This document shows, in pieces, positions 40,045 through 54,500 of a stretch of DNA of 64,000 nt. Numbering within the stretch: position 1 is the first letter of the stretch; each line of letters starts with the position of its first letter. The position numbers were made by a program, and so were the translations under genes. Under the pieces are notes generated by a model. It saw only the letters and a program-made list of their open reading frames with translations. It was not told the DNA's origin and searched no databases. The stretch is from Sipunculus nudus (Eukaryota; Annelida; Sipuncula; Golfingiida; Sipunculidae): the NCBI GenBank assembly GCA_026874595.1, contig CM049306.1:11245019-11309018 (forward strand). The letters run 5' to 3'.

Positions 40045-42670
40045 TATACACATACCAGGCCTGCCTGTCACCTGAACACCTGTAATACATAGATACCAGG
40101 CCTGTCACCTGAACACCTGTAATACACAGATACCAAGCCTGTCACCTGAACACCTGTGATACACAGATACCAGGCCTGTCATCTGTGATACAAAGATACA
40201 AGGCCTGTAACATGAACATCTGTTATACACAGATATCAGGCCTGTCACCTGAACACCTGTGATACACAGATACCAGGCCTGTCACCTGAACACCTGTGAT
40301 ACACAGATACAAGGCCAGTCACCTGAACATCTGTTATAAACAGATACCAGGCCTGTCACCTGAACACCTGTGATACACAGATACCAGGCCTGTAACATGT
40401 ACATCTGTTATACAAAGATACAAGGCCAGTCACCTGAACTCCTGTGATACACAGATACCAGGCCTGTTACATGAACAACTGCTATACACAGATACCAGGC
40501 CTGTCACCTGAACACCTGTGATACACAGATACAAGGCCGGTCACCTGAACATCTGTTATACACAGATACCAGGCCTGTCATCTGAACATCTGTTATACAC
40601 AGATACCAGGCCTGTCACCTGAACACCTGTGATACACAGATACCAGGCCTGTCACCTGAACACCTGTGATACACAGATACCAGGCCTGTCACCTGAACAC
40701 CTGTGATACACAGATACAAGGCCTGTCACCTGAACACCTGTGATACACAGATACCAGGCCTGTCATCTGAACACCTGTGATACACAGATACAAGGCCTGT
40801 CACCTGAACACCTGTGATACACAGATACAAGGCCTGTAACATGAACATCTGTTATACACAGTTACCAGGCCTGTCACCTGAACACCTGTGATACAGAGAT
40901 ACCAGGCCTGTCACCTGAACACATGTGATACACAGATACCAGGCCTGTCACCTGAACACCTGTGATACACGGATACAAGGCCTGTAACATGAACATCTGT
41001 AATACACAGATACCAGGCCTGTCACATGAACACCTGTGATACACAGATACCAGGCCTGTCACCTGAACACCTGTGATACACAGATACCAGGCCTGTCACA
41101 TGAACACCTGTGATACACAGATACCAGGCCTGTCACCTGAACACCTGTGATACACAGATACCAGGCCTGTCACCTGAACACCTGTGATACACAGATACCA
41201 GGCCTGTCACCTGAACACCTGTGATACACAGATACCAGGCCTGTCACCTGAACACCTGTGATACACAGATACAAGGCCTGTCACCTGAACACCTGTGATA
41301 CACAGATACCAGGCCTGTCATCTGAACACCTGTGATACACAGATACAAGGCCTGTCACCTGAACACCTGTGATACACAGATACAAGGCCTGTAACATGAA
41401 CATCTGTTATACACAGTTACCAGGCCTGTCACCTGAACACCTGTGATACAGAGATACCAGGCCTGTCACCTGAACACATGTGATACACAGATACCAGGCC
41501 TGTCACCTGAACATCTGTGATACACAGATACCAGCCCGTCACCTGGACACCTGGGATACACAGATACCAGGCCTGTCACCTGAACACCTGTGATACACAG
41601 ATACTAGGCCAGTCACCTGAACACCTGTGATACACAGATACCAGGCCTGTCACCTGAACACCTGTGATACACAGATACCAGGCCTGTCACCTGAACACCT
41701 GTGATACACAGATACAAGGCCTGTAACATGAACATCTGTAATACACAGATACCAGGCCTGTCACATGAACACCTGTGATACACAGATACCAGACCTGTCA
41801 CCTGAACACCTGTGATACACAGATACCAGGCCTGTCACATGAACACCTGTGATACACAGATACTAGGCCTGTCACATGAACACCTGTGATACACAGATAC
41901 CAGGCCTGTCACCTGAACACCTGTGATACACAGATACAAGGCCTGTAACATGAACATCTGTTATACACAGATACCAGGCCTGTCACATGAACACCTGTGA
42001 TACACAGATACCAGGCCTGTCACCTGAACACCTGTGATACAGAGATACCAGGCCTGTCACCTGAACACATGTGATACACAGATACCAGGCCTGTCACCTG
42101 AACATCTGTGATACACAGATACCAGCCCGTCACCTGAACACCTGTGATACACAGATACCAGCCCTGTCACCTGAACACCTGTGATACACAGATAAAAGGC
42201 CTGTAACATGAACATCTGTTATACACAGATACGAGGCCTGTCACCTGAACACCTGTGATACACAGATACCAGGCCTGTCACCTGAACACCTGTGATACAC
42301 AGATACCAGGCCTGTCAACTGAACACCTGTGATACACAGATACAAGGCCTGTAACATGAACATCTGTAATACACAGATACCAGGCCTGTCACATGAACAC
42401 CTGTGATACACAGATACCAGACCTGTCACCTGAACACCTGTGATACACAGATACCAGGCCTGTCACATGAACACCTGTGATACACAGATACCAGGCCTGT
42501 CACCTGAACACCTGTGATACACAGATACCAGGCCTGTCACCTGAACACCTGTGATACACAGATACAAGGCCTGTAACATGAACATCTGTTATACACAGAT
42601 ACAAGGCCTGTCACATGAACACCTGTGATACACAGATACCAGACCTGTCACCTGAACACCTCTGATACAC
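40045..42670 (+). repeat. 37-bp minisatellite, array 1 (~70 copies)
   Basis: The unit is 37 bp: GATACACAGATACCAGGCCT plus GTCACCTGAACACCTGT. Variants (TACAAGG, GTAACATGAACATCTGTTA) recur in blocks, implying multi-unit amplification. Each standard unit has two CACCTG E-boxes separated by AA. The minus-strand 62-codon frames in it are repeat artefacts. Confidence 0.95.
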
Positions 42671-43367
42671 AGATTTTAGGCCTGTCACCTATACATCTGT
42701 GATAAAGAGCAGCACAATGCTCTCGCTGGTTTACATGAAAGTCTAGCTCACATAAACACCAGGTGCTGTACGGTTTTATCAACCTGGCAGCTTGCTGTGG
42801 GTTTTTGAGACCGTATGGTCACTCTGTGGCTTTTAATTAAACGTTGTTTGCCCTCACATAATCTATGGTGACCATACAGTGACCTGCGAAATCTGGTTGG
42901 TAAGATGGCCATCTGGGAACCGTAAGGTGACCCTGCAGGTTCCATGCATGAAACAAGTACACTGTGCGGTGCCCAGCTGGTGACTAGCAGGCGCCTGGCC
43001 GCACGATTGCTGGCAACATGCGGCCACTGCAAGGGTATATTTCCTGCTTTATCTATGGCTGAATTTTCAGAAAACAGTCCTTTGTTCAACATGAAGCTAA
43101 AGAATAAGAAACAGTTTTATAGGATAAAGACAGTACTTTTCTGTATACAATAATTAATATTTTTCTTATGTAACTCAATTTGATTTTTCATAAATAACTT
43201 AAACTATAATAAATAATTATTGAAAATCATTTATTGATGTTATATCTATTGTTTTACAAAACCTGAGCACTTAACTATTTCAAATCAATTTTCAAGGTTC
43301 AATAAAACACTTGACTGGTTCAGAGAAGCTAGCTTCAGCGCACAGAGATTCAGTGTTTAAACTATTT
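42671..43367 (+). repeat. ~0.7 kb block, copy 1 of a direct duplication
   Basis: Nearly identical to 44452-45142 (offset ~1.78 kb; a 6 bp deletion near 43205 and scattered substitutions). The left part has recurring ACCGTANGGTNAC-type motifs. The right part is AT-rich. A 114-codon minus frame (42748-43092) is open in both copies but has no recognisable domain. Confidence 0.9.
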
Positions 43368-44451
43368 ATGTTATACACAGATACCAGGCCTGTCACCTGA
43401 ACACCTGTGACACACAGATACCAGGCCTGTTGACTGAATATCTGTTATACACAGATACCAGGCCTGTCACCTGAACACCTGTGACACACAGATACCAGGC
43501 CTGTCACCTGAACACCTGTGATACACAGATACCAGGCCTGTCATCTGAACACCTGTGATACACAGATACAAGGCCTGTCACATGAACACCTGTGATACAC
43601 AGATACAAGGCCTGTAACATGAACATATGTTATACACAGATACCAGGCCTGTCACCTGAACACCTGTGATACAGAGATACCAGGCCTGTCACCTGAACAC
43701 ATGTGATACACAGATACCAGGCCTGTCACCTGAACATCTGTGATACACAGATACCAGGCCTGTCACCCGAACACCTGTGATACACAGATACCAGGCCTGT
43801 CACCTGAACACCTGTGATACACAGATACAAGGCCTGTAACATGAACACCTGTTATACACAGATACCAGGCCTGTCACCTGAACACCTGTGATACACAGAT
43901 ACCAGGCCTGTCACCTGAACACATGTGATACACAGATACCAGGCCTGTCACCTGAACACCTGTGATACACAGATACAAGGCCTGTAACATGAACATCTGT
44001 AATACACAGATACCAAGCCTGTCACATGAACACCTGCGATACACAGATACCAGACCTGTCACCTGAACACCTGTGATACACAGATACCAGACCTGTCACC
44101 TGAACACCTGTGATACACAGATACCAGGCCTGTCACCTGAACACCTGTGATACACAGATACCAGGCCTGTCACCTGAACACCTGTGATACACAGATACCA
44201 GGCCTGTCACCTGAACACCTGTGATACACAGATACAAGGCCTGTAACATGAACATCTGTAATACACAGATACCAGGCCTGTCACATGAACACCTGTGATA
44301 CACAGATACCAGGCCTGTCACATGAACACCTGTGATACACAGATACCAGACCTGTCACCTGAACACCTGTGATACACAAATACCAGGCCTGTCACATGAA
44401 CACCTGTGATACACAGATACCAGACCTGTCACATGAACACCTGTGATACAC
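43368..44451 (+). repeat. 37-bp minisatellite, array 2 (~29 copies)
   Basis: Same unit and same variant classes as array 1. Together with the flanking block it forms the second copy of an array-plus-block duplication. Confidence 0.94.
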
Positions 44452-45142
44452 AGATTTTAGGCCTGTCACCTATACATCTGTGATAAAGAGTAGCACAATG
44501 CTCTCGCTGGTTTACATGAAAGTCTAGCTCACATATACACCAGGCGCTGTACGGTTTTATCAACCCGGCAGCTTGCTGTGGGTTTTTGAGACCGTACGGT
44601 CACTCTGTGGCTTTTAATTAAACGTTGTTTGCCCTCACATAATCTATGGTGACCGTACAGTGACCTGTGAAATCTGGTTGGTAAGATGGCCATCTGGGAA
44701 CCGTAAGGTGACCCTGCAGGTTCCATGCATGAAACAAGTACACTGTGCGGTGCCCAGCTGGTGACTAGCAGGCGCCTGGCCGCACGATTGCTGGCAACAT
44801 GCGGCCACTGCAAGGGTATATTTCCTGCTTTATCTATGGCTGAATTTTCAGAAAACAGTCCTTTGTTCAACATGAAGCTAAAGAATAAGAAACAGATTTA
44901 TAGGATAAAGACAGTACTTTTCTGTATACAATAATTAATATTTTTCTTACGTAACTCAATTTGATTTTTCATAAATAACTATAATAAATAATTATTGGAA
45001 ATCATTTATTGATGTTATATCTATTGTTTTACAAAACCGGAGCGCTTTACTATTTCAAATCAATTTTCAAGGTTCAATAAAACACTTGACTGGTTCAGAG
45101 AAGCTAGCTTCAGCGCACAGAGATTCAGTGTTTAAACTATTT
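44452..45142 (+). repeat. ~0.7 kb block, copy 2 of a direct duplication
   Basis: Counterpart of 42671-43367. Unlike copy 1 it is followed by non-array sequence (45143 onward), so the duplication breakpoint is at the TTTAAACTATTT end. Confidence 0.9.
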
Positions 45143-47110
45143 GCCACTATGGCTGTATTTATATATCTGACAGCATAGATTCAGGGCACTGTGAGGACAC
45201 CGCATGGGCAAAATTTACATCACAAGGGAGCTGTGCAGACTCCGCAGGGCAGCCATTTGAAGTTTGAAATGTCACACTGGGCTCTCCTGGGGAACATAAG
45301 GCTATCGCACGGTACCTGGATGGCAATGGCTGACACTGCAAGGCTCCATATTTATATTGATGTGAAAATTACCCAGAAAGTAAGCCAACCATACAGGCTG
45401 TCTACTGGCTTGAGGTGAGATGAAATCATCAGGAGAATAGAGCGCACCCAGCTCAGCATCACGGCGCCCATATGGCGCCTGTGAAAATCGTACCGGTACC
45501 ATCTGGGTACCGTGTGAATAAAGCCAAAAACGCTGACTTTACTCACTGTACGGACCCCGTATGCTTATATGTGATAGGAGCTTTGAGCAGGCTTAGATGA
45601 CGGTACAGTGTTGTGAGGAGACCCCCTGTCACTGGACCAGTAGGTCTGATGCAGACAGATCAGATCAATAGCCCATGTTGTACTAACCTGCAGTTGTCTT
45701 AATTTACACACTTTCTTCTTCCTAGGCTGAGCCTGGCTGTATTGATAGCTGTCACCTGTCATCACATCCAGGTCAGGCCCATCAATGAACCAGGCTATAG
45801 AATAATGACAACAATATACTGCTTCCTGAAACACACCAGACTACAGACCTTCCAAGTTTAGTGATCACATATCTCTCAATTTCAAAATATTGTGGATATC
45901 CCCTGGGCCCCCAGCAGGAAACTTAGTGTTTGATATATCAGCATAACAAGATATCAGCTGGCTATCCTAGAACTGCCGAGTACATTCAAGGCATTCTACT
46001 CATATCCTTGAAGGGACTGTTTAGCAGACCTTTTGGTGTACCATGAAACAAACCTGACATCAGGGCTCTAAGACATTTAACACTATACTCCCTTCCACCA
46101 ACCTGTGTACACCTGTTATTTGGAGATATTTTTCATAAAAGTTTATATTTTCAATAATTTCCAAGAAATCTGCATCTAGAAGTGACAGCCTAATTTGGCT
46201 ATTAAGAATTTAACAATAAATTTCCAGTTTGTGTATCACAACTTTTGAGAATCTTTAAAATGATCTGACAGATCAGATGTCACCCTGCAGGAGTAGCCAT
46301 CTTTTTTTTAGCTGGTTGTATTTTATAGTGTAAACATGTTACCGTCCAATCAGCAGCTGTCAATTAAGGCTGTATTTGCAGGTGACCAATGACCTTGACT
46401 GCAATGAGTGGGGCTGATATGGTGTAAATTTAAAACTGATTTCTCATATTTTTAAATAATTCTGTTTCTTAAACAAGGTGTAAGTAAGGTAATAATTTAC
46501 CTTGTTAAAAATTAGCCTTATTAGGCCCTTAAATCTTCTACCATACATTTATATTTCTCTCTTGAAATGCTAATAAACTAATACAAATTTTTCATAGCAA
46601 AAAAACAGCTGGATATGAGGGGATAGAATGGACAATAAAAGATGAAACAAACCTATACCTCCACTAACATTCTGGATCACTAGACCTACAATTTTACTGG
46701 GATCCTTACTTATCAAGCCTTGATGTGTTGAATATAACCACAGGGAAATAGTTCACAAGTCAAGAGTTCACAAACCCAATGGTTGCATCACAGGACAGCT
46801 CTGCCAATCAGAACAAATAGGCTGCACCAAATAGGTGACACCCGTGCCTACTGCACTTAGTAGGAAACATTCATCCAATCAAGAATTTTACACTTAAAAG
46901 TTTCCCCAATAGAAGTGAATGGGGACTGGGCTTTTAATGATAAATGATCCCTTAAAATATAATATGGTAACTAAGAATACCACAAGAATGTAATAGAGTG
47001 TTCCATATACATTACCATAACCCTCTACAAGAGCTCACCTTAATTTGTTCAAACTTTCTGAATAAAATTGATAACAGACAAAAGCAAACCAACCAACAGC
47101 AATTAAAACA
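45143..47110. other. Intronic sequence; GGTACC-like motif cluster in the first 400 bp
   Basis: 45175-45560 continues the motif style of the duplicated block (CACGGTACCTGG, TACCGGTACCATCTGGGTAC, GGCGCCCATATGGCGCC, TACGGACCCCGTATG). Nothing was recognised in the rest. Confidence 0.45.
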
Positions 47111-48512
47111 AATTGCCCTGCCCTGTGGGCACCCTACATCCCTGTGTGTCCTGCTATAAAAAAATGCCCTGCCCTGTTGGTACCCTACATCCCTGTGTGT
47201 CCTGCTATAACAGAGTACCCTGCACTGTTGGCACCCTACGTCCCTGTGTCCTGCTATTACAGAGTACCCTGCACTGTTGGCACCCTACATCCCTGTGTGT
47301 CCTGCTATAACAGAGTACCCTGCACTGTTGGCACCCTACATCCCTGTGTGACCTGCTATGACAAGAGTGCCCTGCCCTGTTGGTACCCTACATCCCTGTG
47401 TATCCTGCTTTATCAGAGAGCCTTGCCCTGTGGGCACCCTACATCCCTGTGTGTCCTGCTATAACAGAGTACCCTGCACTGTTGGTACCCTACATCCCTG
47501 TGTGTCCTGCTATAACAGAGTACCCTGCACTGTTGGTACCCTACATCCCTGTGTGTCCGGCTTTAACAGAGTACCCTGCCCTGTTGGTACCCTACATCCC
47601 TGTGTGTCCTGCTGTAACAGAGTACCCTGCCCTGTTGGTACCCTACATCCCTGTGTGTCCTGCTATAACAGGATACCCTGCACTGTTGGCACCCTATATC
47701 CCTGTGTGTCCTGCTATAACAGAGTACCCTGCACTACTGGCACCCTATATCCCTGTGTCCTGCTATAACAGAGTACCCTGCACTGTTGGCACCCTACATC
47801 CCTGTGTGTCCTGCTATAACAGAGCAACCTGCACTGTTGGCACCCTACATCCCTGTGTGTCCTGCTATAACAGAGTACCCTGCACTGTTGGCACCCTACA
47901 TCCCTATGTGTCCTGCTATAACAGAGAGCCTTGCCCTGTGGGCACCATACATCCCTGTGTCCTGCTATAACAGAGTGCCCTGCCCTATTTGCACCCTTAA
48001 TCCCTATGTCCTGCTATATTAGAGTGCCCTGCCCTGTTGGCACCCTACATCCCTGTGTGTCCTGCTATATTAGAGTGCCCTGCCCTGTTGGCACCCTACA
48101 TCCCTTTGTGTCCTGCTATAACAGAGTACCCTGCACTGTTGGTACCGTACATCCCTTTGTGTCCTGCTATTACAGAGTGCTCTGCCCTGTGGGCACCATA
48201 CATCCCTGTGTGTCCTGCTATAACAGAGTGCCTTGCCCTGTGGGCACCATACATCCCTGTGTGTCCTGCTATAACAAGAGTGCCCTGGCCTGTGGGCACC
48301 CTACATCCCTGTGTGTCCTGCTATATTAGAGTGCCCTGCCCTGTTGGCACCCTACATCCCTGTATCCTGCTATAACAAGAGTGTCCTGCCCTGTGGGCAC
48401 CCTACATCCCTGTGTGTCCTGCTATAACAGAGTGCCCTGCACTGTTGGCAACCTTAATCCCTGTGTGTCCTGCTATAACAGAGTACCCTGCCCTGTGGGC
48501 ACCCTACATCCC
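47111..48512 (+). repeat. 51-bp minisatellite (~28 copies)
   Basis: The unit is ~51 bp: CCCTGCACTGTTGGCACCCT, ACATCCCTGTGTGTCCTGCT, ATAACAGAGTA. Variants are CCCTGTGGGCACC, a missing GTGT (47 bp units) and TATTAGAGTGC. Because 51 is divisible by three the plus frames stay open and give a 17-residue repeat (VPCTVGTLHPCVSCYNR), but 47/52 bp units shift the frame repeatedly. I read it as non-coding. Confidence 0.93.
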
Positions 48513-48529
48513 AGAGTAAGAAAATATGT

Positions 48530-51500
48530 CCTAAATGACAATAAATTTTAAATGCTAGGGACACAAAAAAATAATGATTGTTTGCTGCATAACTTAGTGC
48601 AAAATGATGCAAAAAGGACACCTTAGAAAAACAAAATGAAATTACCGCTTTTCATTTTCACAGGGGCCTGGATCCTTTTTGTATTTTTTTACTCTTCATC
48701 AAGTTCCCTCTATATATGCTTGCACATTACAGTAGCCAATATCTATATATATTTACCATAATTTATATTTGTATTATATATGAATTTTTATAATGATTTT
48801 ATTTTACTTTTTTCCTATCTAATTGGGTCACTTTTTAAAATGATGAATTTTATCAGATAAGTTATCCTCAAAATACAAATTGTTAAATACAGCATTTTAT
48901 GGGGGTTTCTAATGATATCCGCTTCCCTATATATCAGTATCCATTTAATTCTCAATCTCTATTATTATATATAAAAGCCAAAATTCTAATTATTTTTATA
49001 TATAACCTAAGAAAATATTTCGGTCTCTCACTATTAATATGCCATATTGTAATTTCCATGCATTATAATCCCTATGTCTTATTATATACAATACCTTGAA
49101 CTCAATGTAATTTTTCCTACAATCCTATCTCAATAAACTATTACAATGATATTATCATAGACATTATTCTCTGTTTCTTATATTGTAAGTAATAGGCATT
49201 ACATTTTATCATATAAGAAATCCTGATCTCTATGTATTATCAAATATAACTTCCCTAATCATGAAAAATTTTATGTCTGACAGACGGGAGTAGTTGTCCT
49301 CCAGAAATACAAACAATTTACTCAATACTCCCCAGGGACCTTTAATATAGCAGTATCCATTAACAGGGTGAAAGGACCCTCTCCCAGGAAATGGCATGGA
49401 GTCCAGTATTGTGCCTGGTTTGAATATTCTTGTACCAATTCCCACTGGAGCATGAAATAACGACTGGACCGTGAGACCAACACACAGGAGTCCAATTCAC
49501 TCAGCAGTGCACCAAGTGCATATGCTCTCCCACGAACACCAGGCAGCTAAATAAGTTTTCCCACAGACTCTATAATTATTTGTCTGTCAATAATTAATTA
49601 ATCTTTATGTCATGATTATGTATATTGTACTTTTTCAATGAGCTTGTTTAAACTCGGGCACCTTTTGAGGAAAACAGGTAGAGTTCCTTCCATGCTTAAA
49701 ACACAACCCACACTTCATGATAACATGAATTATTATTTGTCAAGTGATCAGATAAATTTTAATAAGGAGGACTGTGACAGTGTTGTACTGAAGACCAAGA
49801 GTTGCCATTAATATCAAAGGTTCAAGATCTTGTAAAAGATGGACTTTCCTCCAACTGTTTATTAAGTTTCAGGAATCTAATACTAGCAGGTATCTTTTAT
49901 AGGTCAACAACCTTTAGTTAAAACAACTGAGGATTACTGATGAATTCATTTTCCATCAGATTTTCATGAAACTGTTTGGAATATTCAGTAATGACAACAG
50001 AAATAACACAGATATTTCTCATCTAGACCAGAACAAAAGCTTCCCTGTGGTTCTCCACTGTCCCTCAGCTTCTGTATTATTGATTCACATCTTTCCTCAA
50101 TAAAATATTCATGATTTCTGTAGTTTTCCTCTGTCAGCTGGATGGTCTAGTGTGAGTGTATGCTCCCACTCTAATGAAGATCTACCTTAAAAATCCCAAT
50201 ACAGAAACAATGTCCTAATTGTTATTTTTTACTTTATACAATACTGGCCTGAATGTCAAACAAAATCGATTGATGTACATATTGTCTGCTTAGTGTCAAT
50301 GAACTGTAATATTTATTTATACATGCCACAAGTATGGGGCTGCCTACCCAAAGAAATGTACATGCTCAATATCTGAGGAATGTCATATTTTCTGTGTTGA
50401 TATGTGAATGAGTGTATAATTTTGCATGGTTACAATTTGATGAAATGATGAACTCTAAAGAAATAAACTCCCTTTAATCTCCATCTAATTTTCTTAAAAA
50501 TATATTAAATTTTTATTTTCTTTACTGTCATACCTGGAAGTCACTTTAGTATTTATTGTGTCATCCTATAAATTAAGCAAACAGACACCCATACAAACAT
50601 GGGTGAACACATGAGTCACCCATGACACTTTTATGACATATGTTACTAAAATAATGGTGGTACCAGTTTATGAAGATTACCTCAATTTTACTGGTAGTGA
50701 TAACTGCCAGAGGAACTGAAAATCACTTCTGATGTTTCAATTTCAGTATTTGTGGATAACCCCTGATTGTCCCAGTCCAATGCATCTGTGTGCATGAGTC
50801 ATTTTTGCGAATGAAATGCTACCACAAATTGTGCCATTCCTTCCATCTGGTAGCACCTGTTATGTGTCAATATAACCCAAATAACTCAGCCTTTCATAGA
50901 ATAAAACAATTATGAACATGCAGGAATTCAAATGTTTGAGGCCACTAGCTGTATGTGAATATGCAGGTACTTACTTAACTATGTCCATAATAATACATGA
51001 GCAGCTGTAAGACTAATTCTGTTGATTCAAAAATGACCTGTTTGCAATTTTGCTTTTTTAAAATGTAAGGATCCTGTATTGGTTTCATTATCCAACCCAC
51101 ATCTTTATTGGCTACATCTTTATTGGAAATCCTACTACCCTCCCCCCCCCCCCTTCCCAATTAATCATTAGCTGAAAGTACTGTGTAAATGTATGAAGTC
51201 TCTGGTAGTTATACAGCTTTTCTTCAGCATAATAACTATATCTAGGCACAGGTCCTGTTAACACCAACTGTGCTGGATTATGTTTTCAGTGTGTGGTCAA
51301 TATAAATTTAAGGGCTTTTTGTTTGTGAATGATAAGCATTATGATAATTACAAAAATCGGAAATTAACACCAAAATAGAAAATTCTGGAACACAGGTGAA
51401 CATTTATTTGTATTACAGAGCCTCGTCAACTGACACCTCATGGAAGTTATCAATTCCAGCAGTGTCATGTGTCAAAAGTATAAAGATTGATACTTTAAAT

Positions 51501-54500
51501 ACTCACAGATTTTTAAATTACCTCTAAATCAAAGACCGACATTGTAGATTATATCAAACCTTTTTTTATCCACCATCAGTGAAGGAATTTCCACTTTTTG
51601 GATGTTCCTTTGGGCCCTTATCAAACAATTATATAGTTATGGATATATACATAAACTGAGTAGGTTACTGTATCATGAATCCATGTTACTGAAAACTGTA
51701 AAAAATTTACCTCACAAATATAAACTAACAGTGTTTTAGACTATCACATTATGATGGGTGAGAGAGAAAAAGGCTGCATAACAGTGAAGTAGAGGGCAGT
51801 CAATTATTTTGTAGTTGTAGGATGTCAATTTCTATCTTCTTATCTTTCCATATCTGAGAGATAACCCTCATCTGATTATTTCATGATAAGTCTTTGTTTA
51901 CATAAACACTTTTTTATATACGTCAGCATGAGATAATGTACCTCTATAGATGTATACTTAGTGGTTGGTAATATGTATAATTAGACAGGTGTATTATAAT
52001 TTAGGTATGGAAGTATCATTTTTTATTTGTTTGGTTTAGCAGGATTTGTTATAATAGTTGTAACAGGTGCTGTTAGATGTTACACTTTACAAGTCTGACA
52101 ATTACTCACTCTGACTATTAGCAGACTCCATATAATTAATATGCACCATAATGTATACCACTCATATGACAACACATAAAACATTTAGGACACACCAATT
52201 AAATATGGCATTCAAATTGCTTATGTTCTCTAAAAATTAACTAATTCTTACAGATTTAAGATGAATACACTGATGAGCACACCTCTTTATCATGGTAAAC
52301 TTTTTTATTACTTAAAACATAAAATATGATTGCTATATAAAGTTGTAATCATTTGATAACTAATAAATTCAAGTCAAAGTATTGATTAACTTAACACATC
52401 CATGACATATGACAAGGTACTAATTCTTAATTAATGATACCATCATATTCAGTTTTTCCTGAACAAAGATCAAAGGAAAAAGTAAAACATGAAAAAATTA
52501 AATAATACAGGCAAGTGTAGTGATTAATTGAAACAGTATAAATAAAAGGTTGACTGATATAATTTATGTACAGGGACAAATGATTGGCCACTCAATAAAG
52601 GTTAATAGTTTAACATCTGACCGACCAACATTCCTATAAAGGACATTACAAACATGTTCCTATGTTCAGTCAGCCATGCCTCTAGGCCCGTGAATCGCTC
52701 AAGTATGTCTGCCATGTTTGTATACTGATGTCAACACGTAAATGTTTGTTTGGTAAACAACAGATTTCTACATATAAACTTCTGTCAAGTTAACTTATGC
52801 ACCAACACAAAGCTGGCAAACTCCCTGAGACATCAACACTGACCAACACAACATACAGATATATACGTACTTACAGATATATTTGTGGTATGGTGTATTA
52901 CAGATCAGTTGTCCACATAAATATGATGTTAAAAACAAAAATGCCCTTCAGATACCTCTCTTGAAGCAACAAAAAATTTTCAAATTTCCATTTTATTTTG
53001 ATATCTTTGATATCACAGGAACATGATGGAATATTTTCACTTATTCAAAGGGAATATGTGCAACAAAGAGAAACATTGAAGAATAAATAAAAATAACCTG
53101 AGCTTTAGTCAAAGACCATGTGCATTATACCACCCCCAGGATGTTAATAAAAACTTGGGTGTGTGCTACCTAGAAATTCTGTTGGGTCAGAGGTAAGCTC
53201 TGCTCTCTAGAACAAAGGTGAGTCCAATACCAGGTAATGAATCTGGTGCTCAGCCAAAATAAACTACTGCCCTTTATCACATATTTTTGATGATATAGAA
53301 TCCTTTAATAAAAAACATATTATATTGATCCATATTACCTCCAAACTTTAATGGATTGCTCCTTTGATGTTACCTTAGCCCACCCAGGAAAATTCACCAA
53401 ACCCATTAAAAAATGTTGAATAAACTTGCAAACAGAACCAGCCAACAATGATAAAATCATGAAACTTTCCAGTAGATAATGATTAAATACTGAACCCTGG
53501 GAATGGGATGGATTTTATTTAATATGTACAGCTGGATGACTGATTGCAGTACAAAATGCACATCTAGTGTACTCTGTCAAGATAGGAGCCTGACCACCAA
53601 GCTACACGTTGTCTTGTTAACCTAGCACAAATGGTTCATATATGATTTATGTACACCATCCTGGCCCATCCAGCTGTTTAGGTGCCTGCACAAGTACAAT
53701 CTTCTATCATAGTTCCTAGGGAAACTCATTCAGGGAGACATTTTGTACACACATGAAACAGATCCTCTATTGTAAACAGGAAAAACAAACAATTTATCCA
53801 ACCATGCTTTTCAAATACATCTGCTACCAAACTTATACAACAGAACTCAATCAGACATGATTAACTATTAACAAGAAATCTAGTTACCATACAGACACAT
53901 ACAAAAAAATCATTAGGCTAAGATTAAAACCATTCATGCAGCAGGTTATTAAATTATCTTGGACAAAAACATTATGCTTTGTAGATTCATCCATGCAGCT
54001 TCTTGTACCATACTTGCCACCGAAAAAAATTAGCTCACGCTTGTTTACCCATCCACATAAATTGCTAATGCATGTTGCTCTAGGAGGTTAATGCTGACTG
54101 CTGCCACCATAATATAGTAAACGGGTGTGCAGTCAGCCCTGTCTGTAATCCATTTAGTCCTATTACATACTCTCAGGCAACAAGATTTAGGTACCTTCTG
54201 CTGCACATAAATAACACACAATGGTTCATGATTATTAACATATTGCATAATTTACCTGAGATGATGAGCCGTCACAAATACCTAGAAATCTTTATGATCT
54301 GGTATGTTAAAATGTTCAAGGAATCTGATCATGCTGTATTACATGAATTTAAAAGAAATTTACACAATTGCTGAAAAAACCTGTTTGGTTGGTTTGATAT
54401 TAAGGTTTCCTTTTGGCATCTTTTTAATTTTATGAGAAACTGTAAGATTATTTAACTTTATTTAAGAATCTGTACTAAATGACACTAAAATGTTTAAAAA

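Noticed and set aside
42748-43092. 114-codon minus frame, repeated at 44529-44873, as a gene pair
   Set aside because: Both copies lie in a recent direct duplication, so conservation is trivial. No domain recognised.
40874-44321. Several 62-codon minus frames with similar protein sequence
   Set aside because: Direct products of the 37-bp minisatellite, not a gene family.
47113-48375. Cys/Pro-rich repeat protein on the plus strand
   Set aside because: Open frames are a by-product of a 51-bp unit; frame is broken by 47/52 bp units and no start or splice context is conserved.
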